This document shows positions 36,773 to 44,995 of a DNA stretch of 64,000 nt, piece after piece (the stretch's first letter is position 1; every line of letters starts with the position of its first letter). Location of the stretch: contig NZ_CP060825.1 in the NCBI RefSeq assembly GCF_014489615.1, positions 5,094,501 to 5,158,500 of the forward strand, given 5' to 3'. A model generated the notes under the pieces. That model saw only the letters and a list, made by a program, of their open reading frames with translations, had not been told where the DNA came from and did no database searches. The translations under genes and the position numbers were made by a program. This DNA is from Streptomyces genisteinicus (GTDB taxonomy: Bacteria; Actinomycetota; Actinomycetes; Streptomycetales; Streptomycetaceae).

Positions 36773-37957
36773 TCACCGCCGGCCTTGCGCGGCGAGGGCG
36801 GCCAGGGCCGTGACGGCGCGGTCGATCTCGTCCTCGGTGTTGTAGTAGTGCGGAGAGAGCCGTACCAGCGGGTGGACCCCCCGGTTCTCGGTGTCGAACT
36901 GGGTCTGGGCCGGGTCCGTGGTGCTGACGTTGATGCCCCGGGCGGCCAGGGCGGCCGCGGTGTCGGCCGCGGCCATGCCGTCGACCGTGCAGGTCACGAT
37001 GGCGCACCGCTGCTCACCGAGGTCGTGGGTGCTGATTCCCGGGACGGCGTCCAGCCCCTCGCGCAGCCGCGCCCCGAGCCGGAGGGCGCGTCGTCCGATC
37101 GCGTCCATGCCGAGCTCCAGGGCCTGCTCGACGGCGGAGCCCAGTCCCAGGACGCCGGCCCAGCCGACCTCCCAGGTCTCGAAGCGGCGCGCCCCCTCGT
37201 GCCAGCTGAAGCCGCGCCGGCCGTCCCAGGTGGCCGCCCCGATCTCGGCCACGTACGGCTCCCGGTGGGCGGGCGTCTCGGGGTGGATCCAGAGGAAGCC
37301 CGTGCCCCGCGGCCCGCGCAGGAACTTGCGGCCGGTGGCGGTGAGCATGTCGCAGCCCAGTTCCGCCACGTCCACGGGGAACTGGCCGACCGACTGGGTG
37401 GCGTCGAGGAGGAAGGGGACGCCCGCCGCACGGGTGAGGCGTCCGATCTCGGCGGCCGGGTTGATCAGACCGCCGCTGGTCGGGACGTGGGTGACCCCCA
37501 CCAGCCGGCAGCGGTCGTCGAGCAGGTTCGCCAGCGCGGTGGTGTCGAGCCGGCCGGACTCGTCGTCGGGGACGACGACGATCTCGGCGCCGGTGCGGCG
37601 GGCCGCCTGAAGGTAGGCGAGCACGTTGCTGCCGTACTCGGCCCGGCCGGTGAGGATGCGGTCGCCCGGCTCGAACGCCATGGAGTAGAACGCGGCGTTC
37701 CAGGCGTGGGTGGAGTTGTCGAACAGGGCGATCTGGTCCGCCCGGCCGCCCACCAGCCGCGCGATCTGCCCGCGGACGGCGTCGATCCGGTCGCGTTCCC
37801 GGTCCGCGGCCTCGTAGCCGCCGATCGCGGCCTCCAGCTCCAGATGGGAGATCACGGTTCTCAGGGTGTGGCCGGACAGCAGGCCCGCGCCCGCGTTGTT
37901 GAGGTGCGTGCGGTGCGCGGTTCCCGGGGTGTCCCGGCGGAGCGCTTCGATGTCCAT
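36773..37957 (-). CDS. Class-V aminotransferase / cysteine-desulfurase-fold PLP enzyme
   Basis: 394 residues from the ATG at 37957, AGGA nine bases upstream. PLP-dependent fold type I, class V: FLLDATQSVGQFPVDV (cofactor Asp and Gln) and the Schiff-base lysine in TATGRKFLRGPRGTGFLW. It resembles isopenicillin-N-epimerase/EgtE-like members more than NifS; there is no clear desulfurase cysteine loop. The substrate is unknown. It lies downstream of a HAD hydrolase on the same strand (160 bp gap) and is divergent from a TetR regulator. Whether it belongs to the SAM cassette further on is open. Confidence 0.85.
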   Translation of the reverse strand: MDIEALRRDTPGTAHRTHLNNAGAGLLSGHTLRTVISHLELEAAIGGYEAADRERDRIDAVRGQIARLVGGRADQIALFDNSTHAWNAAFYSMAFEPGDRILTGRAEYGSNVLAYLQAARRTGAEIVVVPDDESGRLDTTALANLLDDRCRLVGVTHVPTSGGLINPAAEIGRLTRAAGVPFLLDATQSVGQFPVDVAELGCDMLTATGRKFLRGPRGTGFLWIHPETPAHREPYVAEIGAATWDGRRGFSWHEGARRFETWEVGWAGVLGLGSAVEQALELGMDAIGRRALRLGARLREGLDAVPGISTHDLGEQRCAIVTCTVDGMAAADTAAALAARGINVSTTDPAQTQFDTENRGVHPLVRLSPHYYNTEDEIDRAVTALAALAAQGRR

Positions 37958-38117
37958 GGCCCTCGTTCCTGTCCGTGCGGGTGCCGCTCCGGCTGACGGC
38001 TCCCCGCGAGTGGAGCACGGTGCGGTCACCGCGGTCGAGGGTGCGCCCGGCCGCCCCCGCCGCCGCGGCGCGCGGCACGGTGGCGGAGGCCGGGGCCCGG
38101 ACCGGCGTGCGGGACTC

Positions 38118-38825
38118 CTACGCGAAGGGCGCCAGGACGGCGGCCAGTTCCTCCAGGCCGTCCGCCCGCCAGTCGAACGTGTCGGTGTCCCTCGGAGGGT
38201 CGCCGCCGGGCCGGTGGACGTACGCCGTGCGCATGCCCAGCGCCTGGGCGCCGCGGAGGTCCCAGGCGTGCGCGGCGATCATCACCGTGCGCTCCGGCGG
38301 GCAGGCAGCCGTGTCGAGGGCGAGCCGGTACACCGCCTTCGCCGGCTTGAAGGCCCGGACGTCCTCCGCCGACAGCGCCTGGTGCCAGCGCAGACCGGTG
38401 TGCGCGTTGAGGCGGAGCAGGGTCGCGCGGCTGGCGTTGCTGAGTCCGACGACCGGGAACAGCCGTGCCAGAGCGGCGAGGCCGCCGAGGGAGTCCGCCC
38501 AGGGGGCGAGGCGCTGGTTGGCCGTGGCGAGCCGTTCGACGGACCGGGGGTCCGGGGAGGAGCCGTCACCGGTCATCCGTTCCGCGGCCTCGCGGTCCAG
38601 GGCCGCCGAGTCGGCGTAGGGCCGTTCGCCGTTCGCGATGCGGCGCTCCTCCCGGGCGACGTACTCCGCCCAGCCGGCCAGCAGCCGGTCCTCGGACGTC
38701 TCGTCGCCGGGGGCGAGCGCTTCCCGGACGGCGGTCCGCAGTCCGCCCGGCTGGTCGACCATGGTGCCGAGGACGTCGAAGACGGCGACCTCGATCCTGA
38801 GTGCCGGATCCATCGTGCGCCTCAT
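38118..38825 (-). CDS. HAD-superfamily hydrolase, haloacid-dehalogenase type II-like
   Basis: 235 residues. Motif I AVFDVLGTMVDQ with nucleophile Asp, motif II LSNAS, conserved Lys in RAFKPAKAVYRLAL and motif IV MIAAHAWDLRGAQALGMRTAYV. The AHAWDLRGA stretch is typical of L-2-haloacid dehalogenases and related phosphatases. Actual dehalogenation is not established. It probably forms an operon with the class-V PLP enzyme under the divergent TetR regulator. Confidence 0.85.
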   Translation of the reverse strand: MRRTMDPALRIEVAVFDVLGTMVDQPGGLRTAVREALAPGDETSEDRLLAGWAEYVAREERRIANGERPYADSAALDREAAERMTGDGSSPDPRSVERLATANQRLAPWADSLGGLAALARLFPVVGLSNASRATLLRLNAHTGLRWHQALSAEDVRAFKPAKAVYRLALDTAACPPERTVMIAAHAWDLRGAQALGMRTAYVHRPGGDPPRDTDTFDWRADGLEELAAVLAPFA

Positions 38826-38996
38826 TCCGTGCCTGGGCGTCGTGCCGGGCGCACGCCGTCCCCGGCAGCCTGGCCCGCCGCCGGGCGCCCCGGGCGCGAT
38901 GGGGCCGATCGGGGGCGTGTCCCCGGCGGCGCGCGGCCGCGCCCCGGGCGATCGCCCATGTCACCACGCCGGTTCGTGCGATCCGGGCGCTGTCCG

Positions 38997-39020
38997 CGGG
39001 TATACCGCCGGGTGTACCGT
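38997..39020. promoter_or_regulatory. Tandem operator upstream of the TetR gene
   Basis: Two 12-bp units, CGGGTATACCGC and CGGGTGTACCGT, follow each other directly. Each has a near-palindromic GGTRTACC core. They end seven bases before the proposed GTG of the TetR gene, so bound repressor would block it. Candidate TetR site also serving the divergent HAD/PLP operon. Confidence 0.5.
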
Positions 39021-39026
39021 GACCGG

Positions 39027-39644
39027 GTGACCATCAGTGGTGAAAGGTACGCTACGAGGGCAAAGCGCCGCGGTGTCCAGGATCTGACGCCGGCCGGTGC
39101 GAGGGTCCTCGAAGCGGCCTCCCGGCTCTTCTACGATCTCGGCATCCGGGCCGTCGGCGTGGAGGCGATCGCGGAGCAGGCGGGCGTGACGAAGAAGACG
39201 CTCTACGACTGCTTCGGCTCCAAGGACGACCTCATCGTGGCCTACCTCCGTGCCCGGGACGGTCTGTGGCGATCGATGCTGGTGAAGCACGTCAACGGTC
39301 AGGAGGGGCCGCCGGGGGAGCGGATCCTCGCCACCTTCGGCGCGCTGCGGGAGTGGTCGACCGAGCGGAACCGGCGGGGCTGCGCCTTCATCAACGCGTC
39401 CGTGGAACTGGCGGAGGACCACCCGGCCCGGGAGGTCGCCCGGGACCAGAAGGCGTGGTTCCTCGCCTTCCTGGAGGACCTCGCGAGGGAGGGCGGTGCC
39501 CGGGCCCCCGCGGACCTGGCCGCCGCGGTGCTGATCCTGCACGAAGGGGCCTGCATCGCAGGCCCCATGGGTTCGGTGGACGACGCCGTGCGCCGGGCGG
39601 AGGCGGTGGCGGCCGTCCTCGTCGAGCAGTCGCTCGACGCCTGA
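39027..39644 (+). CDS. TetR-family transcriptional regulator
   Basis: 205 residues from the GTG at 39027; a later GTG at 39072 would still keep the whole DNA-binding domain. The N-terminal helix-turn-helix is RLFYDLGIRAVGVEAIAEQAGVTKKTLYDCFGSKDDLIVAYL. The ligand domain (about residues 75-205) has RRGCAFINASVEL, common in the AcrR-like branch that senses small hydrophobic or acidic molecules. It is divergent from the HAD hydrolase and PLP enzyme operon and probably represses it. Confidence 0.88.
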   Translation: MTISGERYATRAKRRGVQDLTPAGARVLEAASRLFYDLGIRAVGVEAIAEQAGVTKKTLYDCFGSKDDLIVAYLRARDGLWRSMLVKHVNGQEGPPGERILATFGALREWSTERNRRGCAFINASVELAEDHPAREVARDQKAWFLAFLEDLAREGGARAPADLAAAVLILHEGACIAGPMGSVDDAVRRAEAVAAVLVEQSLDA

Positions 39645-39753
39645 CGCAGGCCCCCCACGGATGGCGGGGTGCTCGCCCGCCGGACGCCGGCACCGGTCGG
39701 CGGGGGTGACGGCCCGCCGGACGCCCGGCACCGGACGCGGGAGTGACACCTTG

Positions 39754-41130
39754 TCAGGCGACGAGCGCCGTCACCGTTCCCGCGCGGTCCTCCTCCCGCG
39801 CACCGGCCGCGTCGCCGTCCAGCTGCCGGGAGAGGTCCGCCGCGTAGGCGCGTAACAGATCGTGCATCAGATAGTGGTGCTCGTCCTGCTGCCGGATCAG
39901 GTGGGCGCCCGCCAGGTCGTGCAGCAGCCGGACCGCCTCGTCGCGGCTGACTCCCGCCGTGGACGCGGTGGCGGCCACGTCCACCTGTCCGGGCAGCTGC
40001 CCGAGCAGCCGGAAGAGGCGCGCGCTCGGCGCGTCGAGTGCCCGGTACGACGCGTCGAACCGGTGCCGCAGGGCCACGTCCCCTTCCGCGAGATCCAGCC
40101 GGGCCTCCTCCGCCTTGAGCTCCGCCGCCATCTGGTCCGCGCTGGGGTGCTGGCAGCTCACGATGTTCTCCGCCGCGAGCACGAGCGCCAGGGGCAGATG
40201 CCCGCACCGCTCCGCCAGCACCGTCACCGCGGCCGGGTCGGCGTCCGCGCGGGCGTCCCCGATCATGGCGCGGAGCAGCGTGGCGGCCTCCGGGCGGCGC
40301 AGCTCCGCCATCGGCAGGGTGACCGCGTCCACTCTCGAGAGCAGCCCGGGCAGGCGCGAGCGGCTGGTCACCATGACGGCACTGCCCGGCGAGCCGGGCA
40401 GGAGGTGCTGCACCTGCCGGGCGTCGGCGGCGTTGTCCAGGACCAGCAGCACCTCGCGGCCGTGCAGATACGAGCGGAAGGCGGCCGCCCGCTGGTGCAG
40501 GTCGGCCGGCAGGTGCTCGCCGGTCACTCCCACCGCCTGGAGGAGGTGCCCCAGGATGTCGAAGGGGTCGGCCGCCCGTCCCGGTTCGGGGCCTTCGAGG
40601 TCGACGAACAGCTGTCCGTCGGCGAAGCGGCCGTCACAGACCGCCTGGTGCGCCCACTGGACGGCGAGGGCGGTCTTGCCGACGCCCGGCGGGCCGTTGA
40701 TCACCGCGACGGGGACGGCGAGGGACGTCTCGCTCCCCAGCCAGCGGTCCAGCTGCTTCAGATGACACTGCCTGCCGGTGAAAAGGCGCTTGGCAGAGGG
40801 GAGTTGAGCCGGATGCACCCATCCCGGGCGTGGCCGGGCGGTGGCTTCGAGCGCCGTGGCGATGGCGGTGAACCGGTTGCCGGAGTCCAGTACCCGGTCG
40901 CAGGCCGCCGCGAGGACGACCGACGGCGTGCGCTTGCCGTTCTCGACCTTGCTGAGGTGGCCCCGGTTGAAGTGCACCCGGGTGGCGAACTGTGCGAGCG
41001 AGAGCCCGCGCCGCTCCCGGTGGGCCCGCAGCAGCTGGCCGAACGTCCCCGGTGGTTCGGTCCGGGCCGGGCAGGCGCGGCCGCTCGCTCCGGACTGGTT
41101 CCCACTGTCCTGTGCAGGGTTCCGTAGCAC
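39754..41130 (-). CDS. XRE helix-turn-helix / NB-ARC (STAND) regulator without sensor repeats
   Basis: 458 residues. An XRE helix-turn-helix (about residues 28-85: LLRAHRERRGLSLAQFATRVHFNRGHLSKVENGKR is the visible core) is followed by an NB-ARC ATPase: P-loop GPPGVGKT at 146-153, Walker B VLLVLDN, VTSRSRL (sensor 1) and CGHLPLAL (GxP motif), then a winged helix ending LMHDLLRAYAADL. STAND regulators usually carry a C-terminal TPR or WD sensor; here the protein stops after the winged helix. It is the last gene of the minus arm of the SAM cassette, 72 bp after the ARD-like gene, and is probably the pathway regulator. Confidence 0.87.
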   Translation of the reverse strand: MLRNPAQDSGNQSGASGRACPARTEPPGTFGQLLRAHRERRGLSLAQFATRVHFNRGHLSKVENGKRTPSVVLAAACDRVLDSGNRFTAIATALEATARPRPGWVHPAQLPSAKRLFTGRQCHLKQLDRWLGSETSLAVPVAVINGPPGVGKTALAVQWAHQAVCDGRFADGQLFVDLEGPEPGRAADPFDILGHLLQAVGVTGEHLPADLHQRAAAFRSYLHGREVLLVLDNAADARQVQHLLPGSPGSAVMVTSRSRLPGLLSRVDAVTLPMAELRRPEAATLLRAMIGDARADADPAAVTVLAERCGHLPLALVLAAENIVSCQHPSADQMAAELKAEEARLDLAEGDVALRHRFDASYRALDAPSARLFRLLGQLPGQVDVAATASTAGVSRDEAVRLLHDLAGAHLIRQQDEHHYLMHDLLRAYAADLSRQLDGDAAGAREEDRAGTVTALVA

Positions 41131-41202
41131 TGCGAACTCCCTGAAGTCGCACGACCGTGCCGCGTGCGTGGGCGGCGCGGGTCAGCCGGGTGGCGCTGCC
41201 GC

Positions 41203-41778
41203 TCACGGCAGCGCCAGCAGATCGTCGAGTGTCGGGAAGCGGGCGGCCATGCCGCCTGGCTGGAATCGGATGCGGGGCCGGTCGCCCGCGCGGAGGAAGC
41301 GGACCGCCGTGTAGCGGGGGTCCGCTCCGGCATCGAACCAGTGACCCGTGCGGCCGGGCACCGACACCAGGTCCCCGGCCGTGCACGCCAGCGCGTAGAC
41401 CTGTCCGGCGGCGTGCAGGTAGTGGCAGCCGACCCCGGCCACGACGAAGCGCATCACGTCCTCGTCGTGCAGGTGCCGGCGGCGGAACCTCGCGCGGTGC
41501 GCGCGTGCCCGCCGCTGTCCGGGACCGGCCGGCACGGGCGCCAGGCGGGCGATGCCGACCACGCGGCTTCCGTCCTCGGCGCACATGTGGTCGACATGGT
41601 TGCGGTAGGCGTTCATGATCGTGGCGTCGTCCGCACCGGCCGGAATGCGCCGGGCGGCGCGCCATCGGGAGAATCGCACCCCGATCCGCAGCAACTGCGC
41701 CCGGATGACATCGGTGTCCTCCGACCGCAGCCGCACCTGGCGGGGGTCGTCGGCAGCCATGACCTGCAACAACGTCAC
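41203..41778 (-). CDS. Acireductone dioxygenase (MtnD/ARD)-like cupin with a substituted metal ligand
   Basis: 191 residues from a GTG at 41778 that overlaps the upstream stop (GTGA). Cupin of the ARD family: the pattern HLHDEDVMRFVVAGVGCHYL, then GQVYALACTAGDLVSVPGRTGHWFD matches the family closely. Family enzymes bind Fe or Ni through His, His, Glu, His. Here the ligands read H102, H104, Val108 and H146: the Glu is replaced by Val, although E106 is near. In methionine salvage ARD oxidises acireductone to the keto acid precursor of methionine. Activity is therefore doubtful, or the protein has a changed role. It is co-transcribed with an MtnB-like gene. Confidence 0.8.
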   Translation of the reverse strand: MTLLQVMAADDPRQVRLRSEDTDVIRAQLLRIGVRFSRWRAARRIPAGADDATIMNAYRNHVDHMCAEDGSRVVGIARLAPVPAGPGQRRARAHRARFRRRHLHDEDVMRFVVAGVGCHYLHAAGQVYALACTAGDLVSVPGRTGHWFDAGADPRYTAVRFLRAGDRPRIRFQPGGMAARFPTLDDLLALP

Positions 41779-42443
41779 CGGGTGTGCCTCCGGGGCCCGG
41801 TGCGGCCGACCGCCGGAACCGGCGGCAGGGCACGGCCGAGTTCCCTGATGCGCTCCAGCCGGGCGAGGGCCTCGTCCGGCTCCCGGCCCCAGGTGAAGAC
41901 ACCGGTGCCGACGAGCAGGACGGCGGTCGTCGCCTCGGTGAGGCCGGTGAGGCCGGTGAGCCTGGTGAGCCCGGTGGGGCCGTCGAGGTCGGTGAGCCCG
42001 GTGAGGTCCGACGGTCCGGGTGCCCCGGGACGGCCGGACGCGCTCCGCCCGGGAGAGACCACGAGGACCCTCGCGTCGGCGGCGGGCGCTGCGCCGAGGG
42101 CCTCCGCGCCCGCGAGTACGGCCGGATCCCGCGTATGGACCACGGCTTCGCCGCCGGGAATCCACCGGTGGAGCGCGAGGTGGGCCCATGCGGCGGCGGG
42201 CGGCCGGGCGAGCTCCCCGAGCAGCGGCAGCCCCTGGTCCGGGTCCACCAGCACGGTGTCCACGCCCCCCGCGGACTCCTCGGCGTCGGTGTCGCCGGTC
42301 GACAGGACGACGGCCCCGCCCGAGCGGACCGAGACGCAGCCGGCGGCCCCGTCCGGCTCGCCGGCCCGGTCCAGCGACCGGCAGGCCAGCAGCACCAGGC
42401 GCCTGTGCACTCCGACGTGTTCGTGCACCCGTACGGGCTTCAC
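41775..42443 (-). CDS. MtnB-like class II aldolase-fold protein, zinc ligands lost
   Basis: 222 residues from the GTG at 42443, GGGGGAGG five bases upstream. Alignment by eye to methylthioribulose-1-phosphate dehydratase (MtnB): AGCVSVRSGGAVVLSTG matches the SGNLSxR...ITPSG region, HLALHRWIPGGEAVVHTR matches the first zinc loop (normally HTH, here H103-T-R105), and LLVGTGVFTWGREPDEALARLERI matches the GHGLYxWG region (here G-T180-G). So two of three zinc histidines are gone. A 9-bp tandem repeat inserts an LTGLT-rich stretch at about residues 147-170. It is first gene of the minus arm of the SAM cassette. The family call is mine by eye and needs a profile search. Confidence 0.65.
   Translation of the reverse strand: MKPVRVHEHVGVHRRLVLLACRSLDRAGEPDGAAGCVSVRSGGAVVLSTGDTDAEESAGGVDTVLVDPDQGLPLLGELARPPAAAWAHLALHRWIPGGEAVVHTRDPAVLAGAEALGAAPAADARVLVVSPGRSASGRPGAPGPSDLTGLTDLDGPTGLTRLTGLTGLTEATTAVLLVGTGVFTWGREPDEALARLERIRELGRALPPVPAVGRTGPRRHTR
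41937..42008. repeat. Eight 9-bp tandem repeats inside the MtnB-like gene
   Basis: Units of GGTGAGGCC type repeat eight times in frame: two exact, the others with one to three changes. They encode the LTGLTDLDGPTGLTRLTGLTGLT stretch in pieces of three residues. Copy number could vary between strains without breaking the frame. Confidence 0.8.
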
Positions 42444-42930
42444 GGAACCTCCCCCGCCGCCACGATGACGATGTCCGGGCAGCACCGCTGGAGTGCCCGG
42501 CCTGACTCACGGAACGGCACGCGCCTGTCTCCTTCGCTCGGGGGAGGTAGGTATACCTACCGGTATAGCTAGGCTATGGACGCGCTTCTCGCCGTGTCAA
42601 CGCCGTCCGGACGGCTGGCCGGAAAGGGCCTCCGGGGTCCGTCGCGGCCGTATCCCGCACCGGCGGCGCGGCGCACGGAGCCGGGCCGGGCGGCTCGGCG
42701 CGGCCGTGCCACGCCTCCGCCGGCGGACGCCCGGACGGCGTTTGCTGTTGCCAGCCGAGTGGCAACAGGGCGGCCCTGTACGCGGATCGGACGGCGGGGC
42801 AATAGTGAGTGAGCCGTCATGAGGAAACGACGTCTCATGGGGGTGCCGTCCGATGCGCCGCGCGTTCTCGCCGGTCCGGGTCGGATTCCTCCGTAACCGC
42901 AGAACCGAAGCCATGTCGCAGGAGGCTGAA
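42444..42930. promoter_or_regulatory. Divergent control region of the SAM cassette
   Basis: 487 bp between the two arms. It carries the perfect 16-bp palindrome GGTAGGTATACCTACC (42546-42561), a second site ATAGC-TAG-GCTAT (42565-42577), and a stem with 9-bp arms CTGTTGCCA and TGGCAACAG around six bases (42745-42768). The first two lie about 100-130 bp upstream of the minus-arm start and 355-385 bp upstream of the plus-arm start; the third is about 165 bp upstream of the plus-arm start. No believable gene lies in it. Confidence 0.65.
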
Positions 42931-43917
42931 ATGAGTTCGCATATCAGCACCACGGAACTGGTTGTGTCCCCGGGCGATTTCTTCCGGATCGGAATGCCGG
43001 AACGCATCAAACCGTCCGTCGAACTCACGCTGTCGGACCACTCCTACCTTCCCAAGGCGGACGATCCGCGAGCGGACTGGGTCGCCAGCGTCGCCGTGCC
43101 CGCGTTCAAGACACTCGCTCAGATGGGCTTCCTCGCACCGAAGTTCTGCACCATCGGCACGGGTGCCGGCCTGGACGCCCTGGCGGCCGTCGAGATCCTC
43201 GGCGCGCGGTCGGTCGGCTTCACGGACCTGCACGAGGACGTGCTCGACCACGCGGGGCGGAACATACGCGGCAACCTTCTCGCCCGGGACGTCGAACTCG
43301 TGGGAGGCGCCGGGGACATCCTCGCGCCCCTCGCCGGCCGGGTCGACCAGGTGGACGTCGTCTACGAGAACCTGCCCAACATCCCCATGGCGGGCGCCGG
43401 GGACCTCGACGACGGCCAGACGAGTTCGACGTTCATCGGGGAACGCAGCGAGGAGATCCCCGGATTCGCCGAGAAGAACCTGGTCAGCCTCCACTACCTC
43501 GCTCTCCAGCAGGCGCACCCGATGCTCCGGGTCGGAGGGCGCGTGCTCTCCTCGATCGGCGCGCGGATACCCCTGTCGGAGATCCTGGCCCTGTCCAGCG
43601 CCGCCGGATACAACGGCAGCATCCTGACCTACACCTGGAAGGTCCAGTCCGAGCCGCTGGACGTCGTCGGCGGCTACGCCCAGTGGGAGCGGGAAGGGCT
43701 CGGGCCGTTCCACTTCTACCCGGTCGACGTGCTGCGCGAGGTCTTCGCCGGTCTCACCGTGGCCGCCGCCGGCGCACAGGCCCTCCAGCTGGAGAGGGAG
43801 CTGGAGCCCCACGCGATGCCGGCGGTGGAGGCCCTCGCCCTGGTGGAGAAGGGCGAGAAGGTCGGTCACACCGTGGCGATCCTCGACTCCGTGAAGATCC
43901 CCGAGTCCACTCTCTGA
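42931..43917 (+). CDS. Unusual Rossmann SAM-dependent enzyme (candidate SAM cyclase or aminocarboxypropyl transferase)
   Basis: 328 residues. The ATG at 42931 has AGGAGG about five bases upstream; in-frame ATGs at 42853 and 42913 do not. A helical N-terminal part (about 1-65) precedes a class I SAM-binding domain: motif I FCTIGTGAGLDALAAVEILG (about 72-91), acidic end of strand 2 GFTDLHEDVL, and YENLPNIP at 145-152 where N-methyltransferases of the PrmC group have NPPY. A C-terminal region of about 150 residues has no obvious match. Neighbours make SAM (metK) and resemble methylthioadenosine-salvage enzymes, so release of methylthioadenosine is plausible, as in VioH/AzeJ azetidine-2-carboxylate synthases or nicotianamine-type transferases. 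A normal methyltransferase is the alternative. Confidence 0.6.
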   Translation: MSSHISTTELVVSPGDFFRIGMPERIKPSVELTLSDHSYLPKADDPRADWVASVAVPAFKTLAQMGFLAPKFCTIGTGAGLDALAAVEILGARSVGFTDLHEDVLDHAGRNIRGNLLARDVELVGGAGDILAPLAGRVDQVDVVYENLPNIPMAGAGDLDDGQTSSTFIGERSEEIPGFAEKNLVSLHYLALQQAHPMLRVGGRVLSSIGARIPLSEILALSSAAGYNGSILTYTWKVQSEPLDVVGGYAQWEREGLGPFHFYPVDVLREVFAGLTVAAAGAQALQLERELEPHAMPAVEALALVEKGEKVGHTVAILDSVKIPESTL

Positions 43918-43996
43918 CCCGCGGGAGACCGGCCCGCCGCCGACGGGCCCGTATCCCGCGCCATTTCCGACAACGCCGCTGATACGAGGACGCGAG

Positions 43997-44995
43997 ATGA
44001 ATGTTCAGTCGATCATCGGTGACACGCCGCTGGTTGAACTCACCACCTTCGATGTTCCCTCCGGCGTCCGCCTCTTCGCCAAGCTCGAATTCATGAATCC
44101 GGGCGGCAGCATCAAGGACCGCATGGTCGATTACGTACTGGCGGACGCCGAGCGCCGCGGCCTGCTGCGACCGGGCGCGACGATCGTCGAGAACACCTCG
44201 GGGAACACCGGCGCGGCGATCGCGATGCTGGCGGCCGCGCGGGGGTACCGCGCCGTCCTCACCATGCCGGACAAGGTCAGCAAGGAGAAGCGGGACGCCC
44301 TGCGGGCCTTGGGGGCCGAGGTCGTCATCTGCCCGACGTCGGCCGCCCCGGACTCGGAGAAGCACTACGTGTCCTGCGCCCGGCGCATCCACGCCGAGAC
44401 ACCGGGCTCCTTCATGCTCAACCAGTACGACAACCCCCTCAACGCCGAGGCGCACTTCCGGTCCACCGGACCGGAGATCTGGGAGGCGCTGGGCCCGGCG
44501 GTGACGGCGTTCGTCGCCTCGGGCAGCACGGGCGGGACGATATCCGGTGTCTCCCGCTACCTGAAGCAGCGCAACCCGGCGGTCACCTCGGTGCTGCTGG
44601 ACCCGGTCGGCTCCGTCTACCACCGCTGGTTCCACCACGGGGTCCTCGACCCGGCGGAGATCGCCCCGTACTTCGTCGAAGGCGTCGGCGAGGACCACCT
44701 CGCGCAGTGCATGGACTTCTCCGTCGTGGACGACGTGCTGCGGTTCACCGACGCCGACGCCTTCGCCGCGTGCCACCACCTGGCGCGGCACGAGGGCCTG
44801 CTGTGCGGCGGTTCGTCCGGCGCCAACGTCTGGGGCGCCCTGCGGGTGGCCCACTCGCTGAAGGGGCCGGCCACCGTCGTCACGGTGCTGCCGGACAGCG
44901 GGGGCAGGTACCTGTCCAAGATCTACAACCCGCAGTGGCTGAGCGAGAACGGCTTCGGCCCCGGGGCCACTTCTGAACGGGACGACGACCTGTAA
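43997..44995 (+). CDS. Cysteine synthase / cystathionine beta-synthase-like PLP enzyme
   Basis: 332 residues, ATG start. PLP fold type II: NPGGSIKDRM with Schiff-base Lys40, the phosphate/carboxylate loop NTSGNTGAAIAM, MPDKVSKEKRDALRALGAEV, GSTGGTISGVSRYL and the final LLCGGSSGANVWG and PDSGGRYLSKIY. MPDKxSxEKxDxLRALGAEV and NQYDNPLNAEAHF are closer to cystathionine beta-synthases and SbnA-like enzymes than to housekeeping CysK. There is no CBS regulatory domain. It joins an amino-acid acceptor to a nucleophile through an aminoacrylate intermediate. Possible reactions are serine plus homocysteine, or formation of an unusual beta-substituted alanine. Its stop overlaps the EamA start by one base (TAATG). 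Confidence 0.87.
   Translation: MNVQSIIGDTPLVELTTFDVPSGVRLFAKLEFMNPGGSIKDRMVDYVLADAERRGLLRPGATIVENTSGNTGAAIAMLAAARGYRAVLTMPDKVSKEKRDALRALGAEVVICPTSAAPDSEKHYVSCARRIHAETPGSFMLNQYDNPLNAEAHFRSTGPEIWEALGPAVTAFVASGSTGGTISGVSRYLKQRNPAVTSVLLDPVGSVYHRWFHHGVLDPAEIAPYFVEGVGEDHLAQCMDFSVVDDVLRFTDADAFAACHHLARHEGLLCGGSSGANVWGALRVAHSLKGPATVVTVLPDSGGRYLSKIYNPQWLSENGFGPGATSERDDDL

Noticed and set aside
36773..37957. Class-V PLP enzyme as a cysteine desulfurase (NifS/SufS)
   Set aside because: No recognisable catalytic cysteine loop or suf/isc neighbours; the broader class-V assignment is safer.
42546..42561. GGTAGGTATACCTACC as an iron box
   Set aside because: It shares AGG...CCT with DtxR-type boxes but lacks the TTAGGTTAG pattern of Streptomyces iron boxes; left as an unassigned operator.
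42576..42812. Short frames in the SAM cassette control region
   Set aside because: Arg/Ala/Pro-rich with no ribosome site, overlapping palindromes; regulatory DNA is the better reading.
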